Positions 1 through 12,100 are shown, counted from the stretch's first letter. The stretch is DNA of 64,000 nt from Acanthaster planci (GCF_001949145.1 NW_019091449.1:2358-66357); one strand, 5' to 3'. Notes: generated by a model not told the origin, from the sequence alone. A program made the numbers and translations.

Positions 1-2266
1 AATAAACTTAAATAGTTTTGCCGATATAAAAAAAGGATTTAAGTTATTTAAAAGAGATGATCTTTTGTTCTGGGATTATTTTAGTACTGGTTGATACAGC
101 AGGTTAATGAGGTTACTGTCACCTTTTTATTGCTGTGAGCAGTTCATTCACTTGTGGAAACTTGCATCATATCGAAATTTGGTTGATGCCATGGTCATTT
201 GGTTGTGAACGCTGGTCATACATAAGATGCACTGAAATCAGCCACAATGGGAGGGTAGCGTGTTAGTCATGGACATGTGGTTTCCTTTTACGTGTATGCC
301 GCTCCGTCTGTTGTTCCTCCATTCACTGAGGTGGCAGGATAAACTTTCCTGGAGCTGTTTGTGTTAATGGTCAGCTGGTTTTGTTGGTCATTTTATTTTT
401 GAACATTGGTAAAATCCAGTCTTGTGACCAAGCACAAATGGGGATCACAAGGTTAGCGTCAATGCATTTGGCTTTCATTGTCCTGACAAGGAAATCCACT
501 AAACTTTAAAGAGAGCATTTATGACAGACATCCTCTGGAATAGCAGTTATCCTACAATTGCAGTACGTTGCTTGCTTGTTTCTACTTTTACTCTAAAATG
601 CAGTGAGTAAGGTTTCCTGTTAACATGCAAGAGCCTACTTTCATTTTGTTGAATATTTCATCATTGCTGTTTTTTCTGTGGTCTGAGGCACTCATCAGAT
701 AGTCAGGAACCACCCCTGTTGCACTACCAATACAACATTGGCGCACATTGGGGATTAGACAGAGGATACAATTGTGTCACACACGAGTGTGTTTAACTTA
801 GTAAATCTAAACAGTGTAAACATGTATGTAAGAGGAGTGCAGGGATTTTCAGATGAAGGCCTGTGATGAAAACGTCTTTGTTTTAATTGAACATAGAGAT
901 CAACACTTTGTGATACCCATCATGGTCCAATTAATTCATCACTCATTAAAAGTGCCCTAAATATGTATGTAAAGTTTCCTGTTATCTGTTTTTTTTTTCT
1001 TTTACTCGCACTTCCCTTGCGTGGGAAAGAATCAAACCCAACGTATTTCAATATCTCAGGATAACAACACGCTATTTTTGGTGTGTTCTGCTCATGCTTT
1101 ACACAAGTTGTGCCACCCAGGAACTTAGTTATGAGGTTAATGGTACCAAGTCATACTCCAAGTTGTAGCAACGTCATATACTCAGTCGTATAATAGATGT
1201 TGCATCATGTACGTGTAGTGTCTGAATACAGCGATGGTGACAAAGCATATTCATATGGCTGCTTATAGTTTTGATAGTCTGTGACCGAAATTAAATATAG
1301 ATAGATGTAATTGAAGTCAATAAATAATAAATAAATGCAGGAGGGATGTACAGGAGTAAAAAAAAGTTGGAAAAAAAGGAGGAAGACAAAGAACCCCCAC
1401 AAGTATATCCACTGCACTGTGCATCATCTCCTAAGGAATTCTGAAACCAGTTTGTTTGATGTTTCATTGTGTATTACACATGTAGCTGGCCTTACACATC
1501 ATACAATTTACATCTTTTTCATCAGCACTAAAGATTTGAAAGGTTTCCCCAGACTGAACTTCCTTTCACTGTATTCTTTGTGTCCATATTTGGGGAGTTC
1601 AGGGATAAATTCTACTTTTGTTCTATGCATCACTTGATATTGAAAGCTCTCCTGATGAGATTTTTCGTGACCCTTCAATCCGGAGGTTGTACGTTCCATA
1701 TTTGGAGAGCTTGCTCGATGTACATTTGGTACATGTGTCCAGTACCCAACCACAGCTGGTGTGTCATTGCACTAGGACTTCCACCTGGAAGAAGATAAAA
1801 TTGCCAAGACTGGTTCTTCCCCGTATTGTTTGCATTTCCCCCCTCTTTTTTTCTGTCCTGTCCTTGTCTTGTCAAATCAGGAAATAAACATTTGGAGGAA
1901 GGAAGCACTCACAACCTGTTTAGCTACTCTGCCTTTCCGGTATCAACCTGTTTTCTGGGAGGTTTTGAAACAGTGCCTGTGTCTAATGTGCTTTGTGAAT
2001 AAGCGTCATCTCTGGTTTTTATAGGCAGTGAGGACGGTTGTGGTTTTTCCCCATACTCTTGCCTTTATGAGATGTGCATGTGGGGTGGTATGATCATTGC
2101 CATTTCTGGACTTGGTATCAGGTTGTTGTCAGTACTAGAGAAACTGCTCAGTACGTGTAAAGTTGTGATTGCGATTGGTGGTGAACGGCTGTTGAGTTCC
2201 TGCGATACTCATAGCTTTGGTTCATTATTGTTGGTCATCTGCGGTACATCAGACTTCTGCTTGCAG
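1..2266. other. Noncoding or intronic sequence upstream of the first supported exon
   Basis: No exon can be firmly supported here. The stretch is probably intronic for the plus-strand gene that ends at 3884. A short coding-looking plus-strand stretch near 1650-1720 reads SPDEIFRDPSIRRLY, but no good donor with the right phase was found, so it is not called as an exon. Confidence 0.4.
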
Positions 2267-2334
2267 ACGAGACAGAGTGTGGTTCAAATCGTGGTGTATT
2301 GCAGAACATCGCATTTGCTGTGCCTCCTGGTACA
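2267..2334 (+). CDS. Candidate internal exon of the unidentified plus-strand gene
   Basis: A pyrimidine-rich acceptor (CTTCTGCTTGCAG) precedes it and a consensus donor GTAAGT follows. Read with two leading bases it encodes ETECGSNRGVLQNIAFAVPPGT and ends in phase 0, which matches the phase-0 start of the exon at 2782. No family was recognised. Confidence 0.45.
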
Positions 2335-3884
2335 GTAAGTGCCATAGACCATGCATGTACACTGCTAATGTTAAACAAGACAATCACGTCGGAAAGATCC
2401 ATAGACTTCTGTTTGCCAACATTGGATATCACAGTCAACAGCATTCTCTTACTTTGGACTGTGGTTAAGGTTTTGCTGCCCAGCTAGAAAATAGTGCAAT
2501 AGTGTGCACGGGACGTTGCCACAGATACGTGACTGTGTCTAGCACCAGTATCTACTGCGTTTCACTTATACAAAAATCAAGAGGATCTGCCTGCTTTTGT
2601 GCTATTGGAACTCAGTGACCTCAAGAGATAAACGTTCGGTGGGGAGAACTCAATCCCCAGACTGATTTTTTTTTCCCCGAGCGGTGGCATTCGGAAAGAC
2701 AGATCATCCATTATTTCCCCCCGTCCTCCTTCTTGAACCATGGGGCTTAACCTGAGCTCTTGTTTCTGCCCGTCCCCCCAGCAGAAGGACACCCTCAGCC
2801 AGCAGGACCTGCGCAAGAGCAAGACTGTCCCGGAGGGGGTGGAGGAGCCCACCGAAAGGCAGGGTGGGGAGGTTGAAGAGGTCGGCGAGGATGCCGGTAG
2901 GACAACGAGCGATGGACATACAGAGCTGGAGGAAGTGCTCAAGGACAGAATACGAACACTGGAGAAAGAAAAGTCAGTCCCAGGTTTTATTTAAAGTTTC
3001 TTGGAAGGACCGATCTTGTTTTAGTATAACTATTCCTGTACGTGGAGCTTGTGTACACCAGATATTGATTTTTTTCTCCTGTTCAATTTTTTATACATCA
3101 GTTTTGTTTTGATATTTTGCTTTGAGTTGCCTCCAAACATTTTATATTTTGATTGACTAAAATTTGGTTTTTGACTTGTATTCTCACAAACAGTTATTAA
3201 GGGAGCTCTCAGTCTTGCTTTTTTCTGCAGAGAAAAAACTCTTAGTCTTGAGGAAAAAATGCACAAATTGTGAAAGCGAAACGAGATTTCATCTCATGGC
3301 AGAGGCAGTGAGATCGTCATGAGTTTTGAAGTTCTGAATTTTAGACATTTAAGTACTTGTAAGAAGAAAGACCAATATTAGGGTAGATTTCTGATTCATA
3401 TTGTGAGACTTGGTCCAGTGAATTTGAGGACAGAATTTGATATTAAAGCATCTTAGCATTATCTCAACTTGTTTCTTTTCACATTTTTTTTTCCAGGCAA
3501 GATCTAACCGTTAATCTGGTGACCCTTGACCTGGGTCAGTCTGCAAGCGAGGACGAAAACTATAGCACAGATGGCCTGGATCTTGAAAGCTGTGAAGAGG
3601 TGGAAAGAGATGATGGGCCAGTCTCGTTTGAGAGCCAGCCCTCTCCATCCAAACTCAGACACCTGAACAAGAACAGGGCGCCCAAGCAGGAGAAACGAAA
3701 GCCCAAGAAGGGTCACCGCACCCCGGGCTCAGACGGGTTGGGAGAGATGTCAGGTCAGCAGCCACCCCCTGTGGCCAAGAGGCAAAAGAGGAACAGCCGG
3801 AAGGGGTCCAAGAAGGAAAAGAAGCAACGGGAGGGGTCCAAGGAGAGGCGGAAGAAAGCAGGGCCCTCAGAGGCCATGCTATGA
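2267..3884 (+). CDS. 3' end of an unidentified gene: charged helix plus lysine-rich tail protein (partial)
   Basis: Three exons join in frame: 2267-2334, 2782-2972 and 3497-3884. They give about 214 C-terminal residues ending at TGA 3882-3884. The upstream part of the gene lies further left or outside the window. The encoded segment has a glutamate/lysine-rich, probably helical stretch (EVLKDRIRTLEKEKQDL) spanning the second splice junction. An acidic serine stretch (SASEDENYSTDGLDLES) follows, and then a strongly basic tail with clusters such as KRQKRNSRKGSKKEKK, which could be a nuclear or nucleolar localisation signal. I do not recognise the family. Splice phases match across both introns (0 and 2), which supports the model, but no homologue was identified. 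The first of the three exons is the weakest. Confidence 0.6.
2782..2972 (+). CDS. Penultimate coding exon, charged helical segment
   Basis: The acceptor is a C-rich tract ending CCCCCCAG. The exon encodes 63 codons from QKDTLSQQDLRKSK to LKDRIRTLEKE and ends two bases into a lysine codon at donor GTCAGT. Composition is high in Glu, Lys and Arg with few hydrophobics, so a solvent-exposed helix is likely. A reading that starts at the ATG at 2740 would run through the splice acceptor and is less likely. Confidence 0.65.
3497..3884 (+). CDS. Last coding exon, acidic then lysine/arginine-rich tail
   Basis: A polypyrimidine tract and TTTTTTTTTCCAG acceptor precede it. It completes the split lysine codon, continues QDLTVNLVTLDLGQ, passes through an acidic serine-rich part, and ends in a basic tail before TGA. 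Codon use is GC-rich compared with the flanking AT-rich DNA, as expected of coding sequence. Confidence 0.75.
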
Positions 3885-5444
3885 TGAAGGGGGCGATGAG
3901 TGAGGTGGTGTCACTAACTGGGTCTCGCGGAAAAGAAAGGGAAGAGGACTGTGAAAGACGTGCTCATCTGAGAGCGTGGTCTTGCATTGATGAAGAGGCG
4001 TCGTGATGGAGCCTAGACAAACTACCATACCATTGAAGCAGGGTAATGAATGGATCAGCTTGTGTTGAGGCCCCCGTAATTTTCAGTCATCAGAATTGGT
4101 GATTATCACTGATTTAGATCATCCCAAATATCAAGTCTCTAAATGTAGAAGCTTGCTTAGTTTTCTAGTTTGGGGAAAAAACTAGCAACAAACTTGAGTC
4201 CCAGCAAACTGTGCTTCCATTGTATTTGTAAATATTTCTATGGCTTCTTCGGCTATATCTGTTTTCTGTGTATAGTGTACAGTTGGTGTACATATTGAAA
4301 GCTTTGTTACTTGCTCAAATGCCTGCGGCTTCTTTTCGTTTGATTGTGGAGGGGAGATAGGCTTGAGTGCTTGATAGTACCAATGCATTTATTATTATTC
4401 TTTTTCTTAAACGTCGTGCCTAGAAAAGCCAAATGGACAATGAACTGACTTAAGTGAAAACTCACTTCATGATGGTGATGATGTTTTGTACACTCATATG
4501 CAATATTTCCATGACGATATGCAATATAATTGTACAGGTGGTGGTTATGTGATGGGTTCAGTGAAGTGTTTACCACAAACTGGATGCTTCAAAGTTGTTT
4601 TATATTTAATATTTTGCATCCGAGTTTCAGTTTTGGTTCCTTTCAGTGTCCAATATACGGTACTGATTGTAACCACTGCAACAGTAGTCTCACTGTGAAT
4701 TGACCATCACAAACAATAGCAATTTTTCCCTGAACTTCTGACTTCTGAAAAGAACCTCCTCCTGACTCCACCTGTTTGAGAAAATGTTGGACATTGCTAT
4801 CAGTGGAGGATCAGTTGAAACAGTAATCTCAGTTCTTTTAGATGAATTTTGTGACTGCAAAGCTTTGTGTTCCATTGTATACAATAGTTGGTATGGAATT
4901 GCTTGCAGTTTCCAGAAAAGTGACATTTGCAAAGGCAACCCACAAAAAACCCTCACTGTTGTTGCATTTGTGCGAGTTTGAATTTCAGTTATGAAGTTGG
5001 AATAGCAAGCATTGGTTGTATTAGAAAACAACGCAAACAAAAAAGAAGAGAGAACTTATCTCCATATGAAAAGTTCCCTGTTAATACGGCTGCAGTTCAT
5101 ACAATCAGGAAGGTTCTACAGGTCATGCCACTGACGCACGAGATATCCTGAAAAACCAGCGGTGTTTAACCTTCAAGCCATTCAGTGACTCAGTGGCGTA
5201 TTGTTTATAGGTCAAGCCAGTGCCGGAGCTAGTTACCGGTACATGTAATGAGAATTGTTCTTGAAACTTGAGTTTGAAGCATGATACAGATGCCTGTTAT
5301 GCACACGTATTTCAATGGCATCCATGTCCTTATTAGGCCTTGCGAAGCATACCAAATTCCTCATATGGACTTGGGTCATTGATATAACCAACCATGTGAA
5401 CACCAGAACAGTCTAAATGGTTGCAACCATTCAAATGAAAATAA

Positions 5445-5563
5445 GGCTGTGTCCGAAACGGGCTTCCAAAGCTACGGCTAGATCTATTGTCTGCGCGTCT
5501 CCACACATTTCCAATGGAGCGAAGACCTAGACCTAGCTCTAGACAAGAGATTAGGATGCAGCC
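5445..5563 (-). mobile_element. MITE family A, copy 1 (119 bp)
   Basis: It starts GGCTGTGTCCGAAAC and its reverse complement starts GGCTGCATCCTAATC, so the ends are inverted. The reverse complement aligns along its whole length with copies at 16077 and 49642, sharing CTAGAGCTAGGTCTAGGTCT and CCGTAGCT/CCATAGCT blocks. Flanks are TAA and TGA, not a perfect duplication. Confidence 0.75.
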
Positions 5564-5916
5564 TGAGTCTTAGAAACATACAAATTACTGTGTACATATG
5601 CACACACACAAACCCATTCTGTAGTTGCGGGAACTGCGCCCGCATTGCAAGGAATTATTGTGCAGACCTCAAATTTTGTAGGGACACAAAGTTCCCCCCA
5701 GTCCGGTACATTTTCCTTTAGGTGGCAGTTCTGTCTTTTAGTAATGGCCAAAAGGAGTAGAATATAAATTAAGAAAAGCCTCCTTCAAAATCAGTGGAAT
5801 CAATGTCAAGCTTAAGGAATGTGTAATATTTTAGTTTTTATAACAGGCCAGTAACATCTGCCTTGGGCACACCCAGTAGAGGGCGCTATACTACATGATT
5901 AATAACATGGAAGTGA

Positions 5917-6028
5917 GGCCACGTCCGAATTAATTGGCCGACTGGCATTAATACACATGTCCATAGCTAGTGGTTTCCGTAGGTGTATAAACATGTATAA
6001 CTAGGAACTGAGTAGCCAAGTCGTAGCC
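5917..6028. mobile_element. MITE family B, degenerate copy
   Basis: The left end GGCCACGTCCGAATTA-ATTGGCC and the inverted right end GGCTACGACTTGGCTAC resemble the other family B copies, as does the internal CACATGTCCATAGCTAGTGG block. It is shorter and more diverged than they are. Confidence 0.5.
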
Positions 6029-6573
6029 TGTTAATAGACCGATTGCACCTGCTAAGTCACATGACGTATAGTGAGTATGAAATATAAATAAGCATGGTGT
6101 CCACCAAAAGCAAACTGTTTCATATTGAAAGTATCATTTACCAAAAATAAAGCCGACTACTGACGTGCTGTGCACTATACTGTAAATAGGCTGTATTGTT
6201 TGTGAACAATACTCAAAACACACGTTGATATGGGGTTGATACCCACAAGTCTCATGATTTAGCGGGCGCAATCAGTCTATTATCATTCCCAGATCCTTCA
6301 AAATCTCCCAGGTTTCGAAGGAAGGTAGATTTGCTTTGGACTCGGTGTCCCTTCAAAGTTCAAGTACAAAGAATGTGCCATTGGTTTGATGCAAAGTGAA
6401 GGATTTGGGAGGATCTACGGTAGGAAAAAATCAGGGATAACAGGTTGATGCTTGTTCCTACCTCAAGGGTCAGGATGTGTACTGGTTAGACAAGAAGTCA
6501 AAGCATGTGATGGAGTCAGTGTAACAATGAAAGCCTTTTACATTACTGAGAGTTTATCCCAATCTAACACCTG

Positions 6574-6812
6574 GGGCCAATTTCATAGAGCTGCTTAAGC
6601 ATAAAATTTGCTTAAGTAGAGAAAACCTTGCTTGAAAAATGAGGTAACCTGCCAAAGCTCTATGTGATGTATAGTGTTTTGGAATTGTATTTAGCTGTCT
6701 TTTGGCTAGCATGACAATCAGATTGAGTTTGAGCTGGTAACCTTCGTTTTTTAAGCAAGTGTTTTTGCGCTTAAGCAGATTTTACGTTTAAGCAGCTCTA
6801 TGAAATTGGCCC
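6574..6812. mobile_element. MITE with GGCCAATTTCATAGAGCTGC terminal inverted repeats
   Basis: The left end is GGCCAATTTCATAGAGCTGC followed by TTAAGC, and the right end is its inverse, GCAGCTCTATGAAATTGGCC. The terminal repeats are at least 24 bp and the element is about 240 bp with no coding capacity. CTGG is present directly outside both ends and could be a target-site duplication. I recall similar ends in invertebrate deuterostome genomes, but that is memory and not a search. Confidence 0.85.
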
Positions 6813-7955
6813 TGGTTTTGCAGTGATGGTTTGGGACTTGATGTCCTGTGTGTACCAAGAATGTTCCTATTGTATTTATGGGTATTGTTGGATTTTAGCA
6901 CATTAGGCCAATATCAAAATAAAAACAAGCCTAGAGTTAAGTAAATTTTTTTTCATGCAGCTCAGCAGTACAACCCAACTCATTCATGCCAAAACCTTTT
7001 TTTGCAGAATTAGAAAATGTACTTACCAGTAAAAAAAAGTCTGAAATCGCTTTTTGTGATTTTGCTCATAACTCTTTACTTGTAACAAACTTGGTTACAT
7101 TCTTTTATTAAAAACATAAATATTCATAAAAGAAATGAAGCTTTTTTGAACATCATTATAAGCTTTTTAAATATTCTGATTAAGGCCAGGAGGTGCATTT
7201 GTTAAAAAGAATCCAATTTAATTAAGGGAAGACTCAAAAATAGTACCAAGCTTAAAATGGCCACGTATTTTTTTCTTTGGCTACTTACAATCTCATTTTG
7301 TATTTTGTCAATTTTTGTAGCTGTACTTACTTTTGCTGTTTACCAACTCTTCAACTTTATAAAAAGTAAACTCCCGATGTTCCTAAACAATAATGAAGTA
7401 GGTGGTTAACTAATTTACTATAATTCTGTAATTATTTTCACCGTATTTAAGTACCATGAACCGATGCTGATGCGTCAGGTTGGATGCAAGGGATATAGTG
7501 GTCAACAAGTTAGATTGTAAATAAAGTCAAATATGGAAACATTGAAGAAGTATTATTGTTACATGAAATGAAAACGTAACAAGGTCTCTCAGTCTCTGTA
7601 ATGAGTTCTTAGAGAATTACTGACAAATCACAGAACAAAATGCAGAATGGAGGCCAGATCCAGACCCAAGAGGGGAGGGCAGAACAAGTAAGCAGTGTCC
7701 CCGGTGCACTTTTACATCAACTGATCTCACCAGTAATTAAGCACTGCTAAGAAACAATTTCCTGAATAAAATGGCTTAGTCCCATACAAACAACCTCCAT
7801 AAAGACACTATATCTTTAAGTGATAAAAAAAAATCCTCATTTTTCTGCGGGAGGGGGATAAACCCCCCCCCATCTACCCTAGTGAAGAATAAGGCGTAGG
7901 ACTTTCTGGCAAGCGTACAGGCAAACAAAACTGAAGTTCACTGCTTCAGCAATAC

Positions 7956-8121
7956 GGCCGTTTCACAATAGTGCGCCACCAAGAGTTTGCAACGCATTGG
8001 CCAATCACAATGCGCGAAATTTGTCGACCAAATGCGGGTTTGGAAAGGGTTGACAAATTTTCCGCATTATGATTGGCCAATGCGTTGCAAACTCTTGGTG
8101 GCGCACTATTGTGAAATCGCC
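7956..8121. repeat. Near-perfect long hairpin (foldback element)
   Basis: A left arm of about 73 bases (7956-8028) is the inverse of 8050-8121 with only a handful of mismatches and one single-base indel. The loop is about 20 bases. Shared arm blocks include CACAATAGTGCGCCACCAAG and GTTTGCAACGCATTGGCCAA. It is most simply a foldback MITE. It would fold very stably if transcribed. Confidence 0.9.
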
Positions 8122-8697
8122 CATACTTCTAGACCAACTTGATTCTGTTCTCGGACATAAAAATGTATACAGAGTATCACTTGTCTGCACGTGATAGTGT
8201 TTAGGATAAATATGGGCAAAATGGTGGATGGTAATGTGCATGACTGCTTTTTGCCTAATTTGTAAACTTCCCCCCTCTCATTTCATGTCAGGTCTTCACT
8301 CTAAAGATTGATCACACTCTGTTTTTGATTCTGGGTAAACCAGATGAAGAACACACACAAATTCTGTCAGAATGGGAAAACAATTCCAGAGCTTTTATGA
8401 CCAAAAATCTTCAACTGCAAGTACATTCCCTGCACAAAGTTGAATATGTCCATGGCTTTGGGTGCTCACAGATCATGAAATGACATGGTTTTGAATACGA
8501 TCTGATGGTCTGCATGTTTACGTCTGTGGTCAAAACCTTCTCAATCACTGACTGCTATGGTTCCTGGACAGCCTGCTACATGTTGTTTGGGTTATTCAAC
8601 TCAAAGCCACATTTCTGCCATTTCGGTTTCCCCAAACTGCTGTACTTCGTGTCAATGGCAATGAGCCTTGTATGTACACATGTTTTTACTCTCCCCA

Positions 8698-8755
8698 TTA
8701 ACCCTAACCCCCCCAATCCTTCACCTGTTGGAGGACTGAGGAGTGTTAGGGTTAA
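8698..8755. repeat. Telomere-like foldback element, family C, minimal copy
   Basis: It begins TTAACCCTAACCC and ends GTTAGGGTTAA, its inverse, with AATCCT and GGAGGACTGAGGAG blocks inside. It shares ends and internal motifs with larger elements at 28450 and 39340. Confidence 0.65.
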
Positions 8756-8907
8756 AGACAACAAATTTTGAGAGGGAAAGAAGTCAAAGCAGGCAATCAC
8801 ACATGTACTTTGCATGCATCAGAGGTGATCAAAGATGACTGGTTTGAGTGCACAGGTCTGTCATTGTAAGCCTGGTGTTACATATAAATCCTTTCCCAGT
8901 GAGCCAC

Positions 8908-9115
8908 TCACCAATCCCAACTTTCCTCTTGCTGTTGCCATGACAACAAATCACTTTCCTTCGAGTCCGATCGCTCATAAACCTGGGCTTCAGTCTCGCT
9001 TGTACTGCTCGCATCTGACTGATTGCCGCTCTCAGATGCATGGTCTTCAATCGAGCAAAGGACAGATTCCCCATCTTCAGACACAGACATGGACTCACAT
9101 GAGGTGAGCACCTCC
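8908..9115 (-). CDS. HENMT1: HENMT1 coding exon 8 with stop codon
   Basis: The acceptor is TTTCTCATTACAG. The exon completes a split arginine codon, continues EVLTSCESMSVSEDGES, and ends ESWDW-TGA (stop 8908-8910). It is rich in Ser, Glu and Asp and shows no clear match to the vertebrate C terminus, so it is either a lineage-specific tail or rapidly evolving. Confidence 0.8.
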
Positions 9116-12100
9116 CTGTAATGAGAAATTAATTTGACACTGTACGAGGCAGCCTCCTAATTTAGGTGCATGTATTTGGAGAGTTTGAACTTCAAACGTT
9201 ACCTTGGACAGGAGTTCAACATCAATTTAACTGGTAAAATTCAAAAGTCAAGATTTGATTTAAATCATAGATCCCAGGTTAATTTTTCAAACTCAGTAAC
9301 CGCTATGGTTATTTTTCTCTTACAGCAAAAATACTGAGTGCTGAAGACTGAGTGATTGTAACGACATTGCTATCTATCAGTTTGGGAATGGATTTTATTC
9401 TATTATGTGGAAAACAAATCAATTTTAACATTTTGCACAAGGTCAATTTATAATCACAACTCTCATCTCTACTGGAAGTGTGACATTTGACAAAATTACA
9501 ATACAACCCTCAACCATCCAAAATCTAACATCACTTCAAATAATTTTTATCCACACAAACTTTGACAAAAAGAACAATTTAGATAAATTTTGATAAATCT
9601 TCCTGTTGCAGTTTTTAAGCCATGGACATAGTTTATCTATTTAAGTTACAGGTACATGTACATGAAGCTTAACCAACAGTTTCTCAACAAGATTCCAGTT
9701 TTGTGAAACCTACAGGGAAAGTAACTTTCCTATCTACAACAATGTGACGCCATTGCAAAAGACAAATCCAGCCAGCACCTCGGCTGAACAAAGGTTCCTG
9801 ATATGGGTCTATAAAAAAAACCCTCATTGCACACAGAGCAGATGACACCAAGGTCGTAGTCACTGCAAGCAAGAAGGAAAATCCTTTTCCTTTCTGTGCT
9901 TGGAGTTTCCCTATGAAGTACCTGGTGTTTTTGCACTCACACCAAGAAACTCAAGGGGGGGTTGCAATGTGTATATTGATTTCCTGAGACACAGGAAATG
10001 TCCTTTATTCATTTTAGAGTTAGGAGTTGGCAATCACCTTGTAGTGACAAGCAGCAAAGCTGCACTGAATTAAAGCATTTTAATAAAAAATTCAACATCA
10101 GTCCTAATTTACATAGATTTGAATCACTCAGTTGACCTGGCAACCTTGATGATTAAGTAGTTAAGACAACTCTACTAGTTAAGTGAGGGTTCTAGGTTCA
10201 AGCCAAGCCTGCAAAGTGTTACAGACCTCACAAAAATACTTCTTACTACCCTGAACAACTAAGAAACAACCAGTTCTATGTGTGATTAATTCAAATTTGA
10301 ATGCAGTGAGTACTGCACAGGTGATCAACTTTGGAGAGCCAGGAATATACATGCTCAGTGTTGTAATAGCACCCTCAACACGATACGCAGACCAGACCAG
10401 AAACAGGCTGAGGCTATGTCTAAATGACTTGGCCACGGCTGAGAATTATATGCGTGTCCATGGCATGGACTGGCTAGTGGCTATGGCCACTTCCCATAGA
10501 TGTGTGTATTGGTGCCAGCCACAGCCACGTAACTAAGACACAGACTGACCTCTTTGTTACGGTATGAAATATTCAAGCATAATACAGGAGTGTCTAAAGA
10601 AGGCGTTATTTAGTATTCTTGTGTGTGTGGGAACTTTCTTCCTTTTTGGGGGGAGGGTCTTGCTTCTTAGTTTTGGCTTTTCAGAGCCTGTTCTAAACAG
10701 TGAGACTTTCAAAGTTTTGTGGAAATGAGAACTACATGCATATCGCTTCAACAAAAGTGTTCTAGAGAGCCACACCATGATGAATAAAATGGAAGCTCGA
10801 TGTGTTATTAAGTCAAAAAATGTGTGACAAGAGCTTCAATTTTGCAGAGTCTGCGAGTTAAGATCATATTTTCACTTAGTCGACAACAGGGAAGCTTTGA
10901 TAATTTGTGAACAAGGATTTTTCACCCCTTTGATTCAGCGAGGCCACTATTTTTCCCTGTGGTTTGCATGAGACTGGAGGAAAACAAAATATCCATGGAA
11001 TGATCACCAGAAAGTCTCAGGTCCCACAGCAGTGCAGGATCTATAGTATCATTTGTGTTGGCCTAAAGGCATCCCTGAAAATATCAATATCTCATTTTTT
11101 TATATCAACTTTTATGGATGAAAACACTTTGACGGCAAACTCTGGATTTTCCAGATTTTAAAAGAAATCATTTGACAAATTCTGAAATTGGGAAAATCCC
11201 AAGGAAAAATCCTGAAATCTCACCCATGTATAAAATAACATACACTATAAAAATATGAAATACAGAAATACAACATATAGCAAGTGTTATCAAAGTGCAA
11301 ACTGTTAATTGTCTCTGTGTTCAACTGACCTGAGTTTCTCAACACTGGGGCAGACTCTCCTCAGGCAGGAGAATTTCATCAGTGTCTCCAAGGAAACGGA
11401 AACCATCCTTTCTTCCTCTGTCTCCTCAATCTCCTTCAATGTTCCATCATCTGACCTTAAATTGTCTGAGCCCCCATTCTCTCCTTCTGAGTGGCCTTGC
11501 CTGGCCGTGTGACACAACCTCCGAAGGTAAAAAGTGGCCTCCTTTAAGATTTGCTCTTCTGGTGTTGTAGTGATTGCACGATGTGGGTATTTAACTTCAC
11601 AAATCTGCATCACAAATGACATCCATACATCACTTGATCAGGTCACTCTTATCAAGATACATATTTTGAGATTGAATTTCACCAACAGATGATTCAATGT
11701 TAGATTTTAACTTACGAGGCATGGGTGAGGCCGGCAGTTTGAACGCCCCCTCAAAAAACTTCCAAACACTGAATTCCGCTTCAATTTTGAAGCCTCTTCC
11801 CACTGCAATCATTAATCATGCAATGGCTTGAAACCATATCAAGCCCCCCAATCTCTTGCACTACTGTTTAGATTGGGCGGATACCAAAGCACACCCCATG
11901 TACATGTATGGTCGAGCAGCCAGCCTAAGTGCATGTAGTATATGCCATGGAGTGAGTGTTGGCAGAACTCTTGTTAAGGCCTAACAATTGGTAGTTGACA
12001 TGATTTCACATGATGACCTAAAGGTTTTTACATACCTTTGTTCAGTTTTCGAGTCAAGTTCATCATGAGTCCCTTTGAGTCCATCTATCACAAGTCCTTA

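Larger units (their letters stand above)
3885..8907. other. Convergent intergenic interval (3' UTRs and transposon remnants)
   Basis: The plus-strand gene ends at 3884 and HENMT1 ends at 8908 on the other strand, so this interval must hold both 3' UTRs. No poly(A) site can be assigned with confidence. The rest is AT-rich DNA carrying several short inverted-repeat elements listed separately. No coding exon was recognised. Confidence 0.6.
9116..11329. other. HENMT1 intron 7
   Basis: This 2.2-kb, mostly AT-rich intron contains a possible SINE remnant near 10150 and a family B MITE at 10412. No exon was recognised inside it. Confidence 0.75.
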
